The notes beneath the pieces are model-generated. The model saw nothing but the letters and a program-made list of their open reading frames with translations, had not been told where the DNA came from and ran no database searches. This document shows positions 32,524-34,891 of a stretch of DNA of 34,891 nucleotides, piece after piece. Within the stretch, counting starts at the first letter, position 1. Every line of letters begins with the position of its first letter. The position numbers and the translations under genes are program-made. Source of the stretch: Pseudomonadota bacterium (GTDB lineage Bacteria > Bdellovibrionota > Bacteriovoracia > Bacteriovoracales > Bacteriovoracaceae); contig JAIYDC010000038.1 in assembly GCA_027487685.1 (NCBI GenBank), positions 1 to 34,891 on the forward strand. Direction: 5' to 3'.

Positions 32524-34302
32524 TTAGTTCGGAGTTTGAGCATTAAACTTTATGTCGGAGATATCTACCCCAAGGATGAGATAGGCGCCTTGGTTAATTC
32601 CGATGGACTTCGGTTTAAACTCTACTCCAGAATTATTTAAGTATTTAGTGACATCCACGCTGTATGTTTTATTCGTATGTGGCTCTAAAGCCACTTTCAA
32701 CTGGCCCATGATCCCATCTTTTACAAGGTCTGTGGTCAAGGGAATATTAGTCGGATAATTAAACTTATTAGGCAGCACTTGGTTCGTGAAGGGAGATATA
32801 ACTCGAATATCGAGCCCCATACCACCATTCCGTAGACGCCTGAATGTCGGCACCATAGATACTTCGATCGGGAAGAAGATAATCCCATTGTTATTATTCC
32901 GCTCTAGGAAAGAAGCAACCCAAGTTGCAATCCTTGAGCGCATCCCCGTGGACTCAAGCTTCTTGAGATCAACCTCTGCATTGACAACACCAACGAGTGC
33001 CTGGTCTCCAGAAAAATGAAGTTTGACACTCTTTATGGTGATTCCTTTGATGGGTGCTACACTCTCGAGCATTTTCTGGAAGAGATCCGCAGAATTGGCC
33101 AGATCCAGAGCGGAGTTGATCAATGGCTCGGAGATGACTAGGTTCAAGTCATTCCTCCTATGCGATGAGAGATCCAGACGCGGAAGAGTACGACTAGAAT
33201 TACCAAGTGTGTTTCTTGTCGTGATCTGTTGATTCCCGAGCTTAAAATCAACGAGCCCAAAGAGTTCGATATCTTTACTCCCTGGGGTCGCGATTCTGTT
33301 AAGAGCAACCCCAACCTGTGAGCTTCGAAGAACATCAGAGATCTGACCTAGCATGCGGGACATAGGATCACCACCACTTGGAGGTGTTCGCGGACGATAA
33401 GGAGGGGGTGTCCGCCGTGCGCGGTTTGTAACGAACTGGTCAAATGAGACACGTCCGTTCTCTTGCTGAAAGACAACATAAGAGGTTGCAACCTCCCGAT
33501 CTACCAGATAAACGTTCATCATCTCAACAACGTCGTTGGCCAGGAACTCAGCGGCGAATGTTATCAGCTTATCAGCGAGGAAGTCGCGCTGCTCAACGAA
33601 GGTCTCTCGGAGCCTCCTCCTAACGATCGGAGTAACCAGACCGTCCATGAAATTAGCAGGGGGAACATCTAAGGACTCGAAAGAGATCTCGAGATTAGGG
33701 GCATCTGGTCCAGATAAACTTGATTCAACCGATTTGACGGAGAGTCGGGCAACACGCCCGTCGTTCCGGAAGCGAAGTACTGAACTTATAGTGATGGGCC
33801 TATTCACGGTCGCGATTCGGAGACCCTTGACCTGGACCTTTATTCCGTCTGCGCACTCTTTCTCACCTGCCTGTCGGTTCTGGCAAAGAGTCAGTTCAGG
33901 GCCTTGTATTACAACATTCGAGAGGGAGACGGAAATTCGAACGTCGAAACCATTATTGCTCGAATTAGAGATCTCCGTGCGAAGACTTCGCTCGTCGACG
34001 GCCCCGGTGATGCGGATATCTGAGGTCTTTAAATAGTAGGGAAGGTCTTCATTAAGATTGATTCCTCTCATCTGCCCGAGCACTCGGATCAAAGGGTTTA
34101 CCTGGAACGACCCCTTTTTCAGGACGAATTCGTACAGGTTTTGCGGAATCACCATATCTTGTCGGCCCGCGGAGTTGTATCTAACCGCCATGGTGAGTAC
34201 CTTCATGATCCCTTGCTCGTTAAATCGTACCGCTAACTGCTCCTGAGCGTAGAGTTGGGCCGAGGCAAGACAAACGACTAGCAATAGTCTCCAATTCAAC
34301 AT
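32524..34302 (-). CDS. secreted TULIP/BPI-like two-domain protein
   Basis: The 592-residue protein has a clear Sec signal peptide (cleavage after LYA near residue 19). After it comes an amphipathic segment AVRFNEQGIMKVLTMAV, which resembles the first helix of BPI-type TULIP domains. Two beta-rich halves (about 20-290 and 315-590) are joined by a Pro-rich linker (296-312, PPPYRPRTPP). A helix-rich segment LVTPIVRRRLRETF (about 222-235) lies at the end of the first half. C140 and C150 could form a disulfide. TULIP proteins bind lipids in a hydrophobic groove; that role here is inferred from layout, not from a clear motif. AAGGGAG precedes the ATG. Confidence 0.5.
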   Translation of the reverse strand: MLNWRLLLVVCLASAQLYAQEQLAVRFNEQGIMKVLTMAVRYNSAGRQDMVIPQNLYEFVLKKGSFQVNPLIRVLGQMRGINLNEDLPYYLKTSDIRITGAVDERSLRTEISNSSNNGFDVRISVSLSNVVIQGPELTLCQNRQAGEKECADGIKVQVKGLRIATVNRPITISSVLRFRNDGRVARLSVKSVESSLSGPDAPNLEISFESLDVPPANFMDGLVTPIVRRRLRETFVEQRDFLADKLITFAAEFLANDVVEMMNVYLVDREVATSYVVFQQENGRVSFDQFVTNRARRTPPPYRPRTPPSGGDPMSRMLGQISDVLRSSQVGVALNRIATPGSKDIELFGLVDFKLGNQQITTRNTLGNSSRTLPRLDLSSHRRNDLNLVISEPLINSALDLANSADLFQKMLESVAPIKGITIKSVKLHFSGDQALVGVVNAEVDLKKLESTGMRSRIATWVASFLERNNNNGIIFFPIEVSMVPTFRRLRNGGMGLDIRVISPFTNQVLPNKFNYPTNIPLTTDLVKDGIMGQLKVALEPHTNKTYSVDVTKYLNNSGVEFKPKSIGINQGAYLILGVDISDIKFNAQTPN

Positions 34303-34496
34303 GAGGTCTCCCTTATTGATTCTTTGCTCGGTAGGATCTGCAAACTAAATGCCAATAAATGAGCAAGGATGCTCGACAATCCCGTGACAGGGCCGTCGAA
34401 AAAAATGACAGCGTCTAAGGAGTTGACACGACTCCAGGGAGTTGAAGGTTCTTTTGCATTTAATGAGACTAAAGTTTACTCGTAACTAGAATGAAG
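34303..34496. other. intergenic region with small inverted repeats
   Basis: This 194-base gap separates the TULIP-like gene from the short frameshifted gene. It holds an inverted repeat GGAGT/ACTCC (34419-34423 and 34431-34435) and a second one CGTAAC/GTTACG (34481-34486 and 34496-34501). Neither is followed by a T run, so neither is a convincing terminator. No gene is seen. Confidence 0.4.
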
Positions 34497-34768
34497 TTAC
34501 GTAGAAAGATGCTTATACTTTTTTGCCAAATAATATTGAACATAAACCTGCCAGCGCTTCTTCTCTGTATCGAGTAAGCACCATTGAAGTTTAGCCAGGT
34601 CTACTATCGTGACGCTCTCATCTCGCCGTTTGCAGCCTTCCGCTCGAGATTTCTGGGCTTCATATTTAAACTCGAGTAATCGTTAATATACGTTCCATCC
34701 TTGACATCCACCGGTGCCCCCGACTCTCGCCAGTTATCGCATTGAGAAAATGCGTACTCTATTTTCAC
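34497..34768 (-). CDS. short gene with apparent -1 frame continuation (frameshift or pseudogene)
   Basis: A GTG-initiated frame runs from 34768 to a TAG at 34604 (54 residues, starting MKIEYAFSQCDNW). A second frame, open from about 34685 to a TAA at 34497, has no good start codon but a protein-like sequence (VTIVDLAKLQWCLLDTEKKR, then WQVYVQYYLAKKYKHLST). The two overlap, and the second lies in the -1 frame. At the overlap the zero-frame codons read AG-T TTA AAT, which fits the X XXY YYZ slippery heptamer. Slippage there would fuse them into a ~90-residue protein. The alternative is a decayed gene with a one-base change. I recognise no family. No Shine-Dalgarno sequence is present. Confidence 0.45.
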
Positions 34769-34781
34769 GGTCTGCACTGTT

Positions 34782-34790
34782 ATTATAGCA
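34782..34790 (-). promoter_or_regulatory. extended -10 promoter for the short frameshifted gene
   Basis: On the - strand, TGC-TATAAT (34790-34782) is a perfect -10 hexamer with the TGn extension. No good -35 is seen. Transcription would start near 34775, leaving only 5-7 bases before the GTG at 34768. Confidence 0.5.
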
Positions 34791-34891
34791 CATAAGGTTT
34801 ATACTAAACTTCTCCCAATTTAAATTTCAGGTAGGGCCTTCACGGCCCGTCTGATCTTCGCTATCCTGAGTCCATGCCAGGTTTTTTGACC

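Noticed and set aside
34834-34848. GGGCC-TTCAC-GGCCC hairpin as a terminator
   Set aside because: The stem is strong but no T run follows on either strand.
34874-34891. Start of a gene at the right edge (ATG at 34874)
   Set aside because: Only six codons are visible and no Shine-Dalgarno sequence precedes it, so it cannot be judged.
1-34891. CRISPR arrays, insertion sequences or prophage genes
   Set aside because: No regularly spaced repeats, transposase-like proteins, terminal inverted repeats or phage structural genes were seen on either strand.

Overview
The window is a gene-dense bacterial chromosome segment of moderate GC content. It carries a complete 14-gene respiratory complex I operon, Sec-independent (Tat) export, an A-type BolA with a CGFS glutaredoxin, several signal-peptide proteins and a lipoprotein. 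The source looks like a Gram-negative, aerobically respiring, proteobacteria-like organism. The large secreted two-domain lipid-binding-like protein and the BFD-repeat protein would fit Bdellovibrionota, but that assignment is an inference; no 16S or other phylogenetic marker is present.

Layout. Positions 1-3425 hold the tail of an unknown gene, tatC (-), a small secreted protein (+), a double-BFD iron-sulfur protein (-) and map (-). Positions 3473-6188 are a tightly coupled + strand operon: D-2-hydroxyacid dehydrogenase, ureohydrolase, and aat (Leu/Phe-tRNA-protein transferase). Positions 6225-11185 are a - strand five-gene operon: a lipoprotein, a NuoB-like protein without cluster-ligand cysteines, a NuoCD-like fusion, a one-cluster NuoI/HyfH-like ferredoxin, and a stearoyl-CoA-type fatty acid desaturase. 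A tRNA-Leu(UAA) gene lies divergently at 11212-11298.

Positions 11473-25420 are the - strand operon nuoABCDEFGHIJKLMN in canonical order, followed by a degenerate acylphosphatase-like gene. A promoter candidate lies just upstream of nuoA. Positions 25738-29291 hold an unknown + strand gene converging on a DinG-type helicase with an N-terminal exonuclease domain. Positions 29410-32509 are a + strand operon: a small membrane protein, bolA, a CGFS glutaredoxin, a HemY-like oxidase and a methyltransferase. A secreted TULIP/BPI-like protein (-) follows. The final 590 bases hold a short - strand gene with a perfect extended -10 box and an apparent -1 frame continuation.

The most unusual item is the 6225-11185 operon. 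It pairs derived, apparently cluster-poor copies of the complex I quinone module with a ferredoxin and a diiron desaturase, about 2 kb from the genuine nuo operon. The genuine NuoB, NuoD and NuoI in the same window serve as internal controls: each of the three paralogs has lost residues that those proteins keep. The arrangement suggests a repurposed complex I fragment linked to membrane lipid modification.
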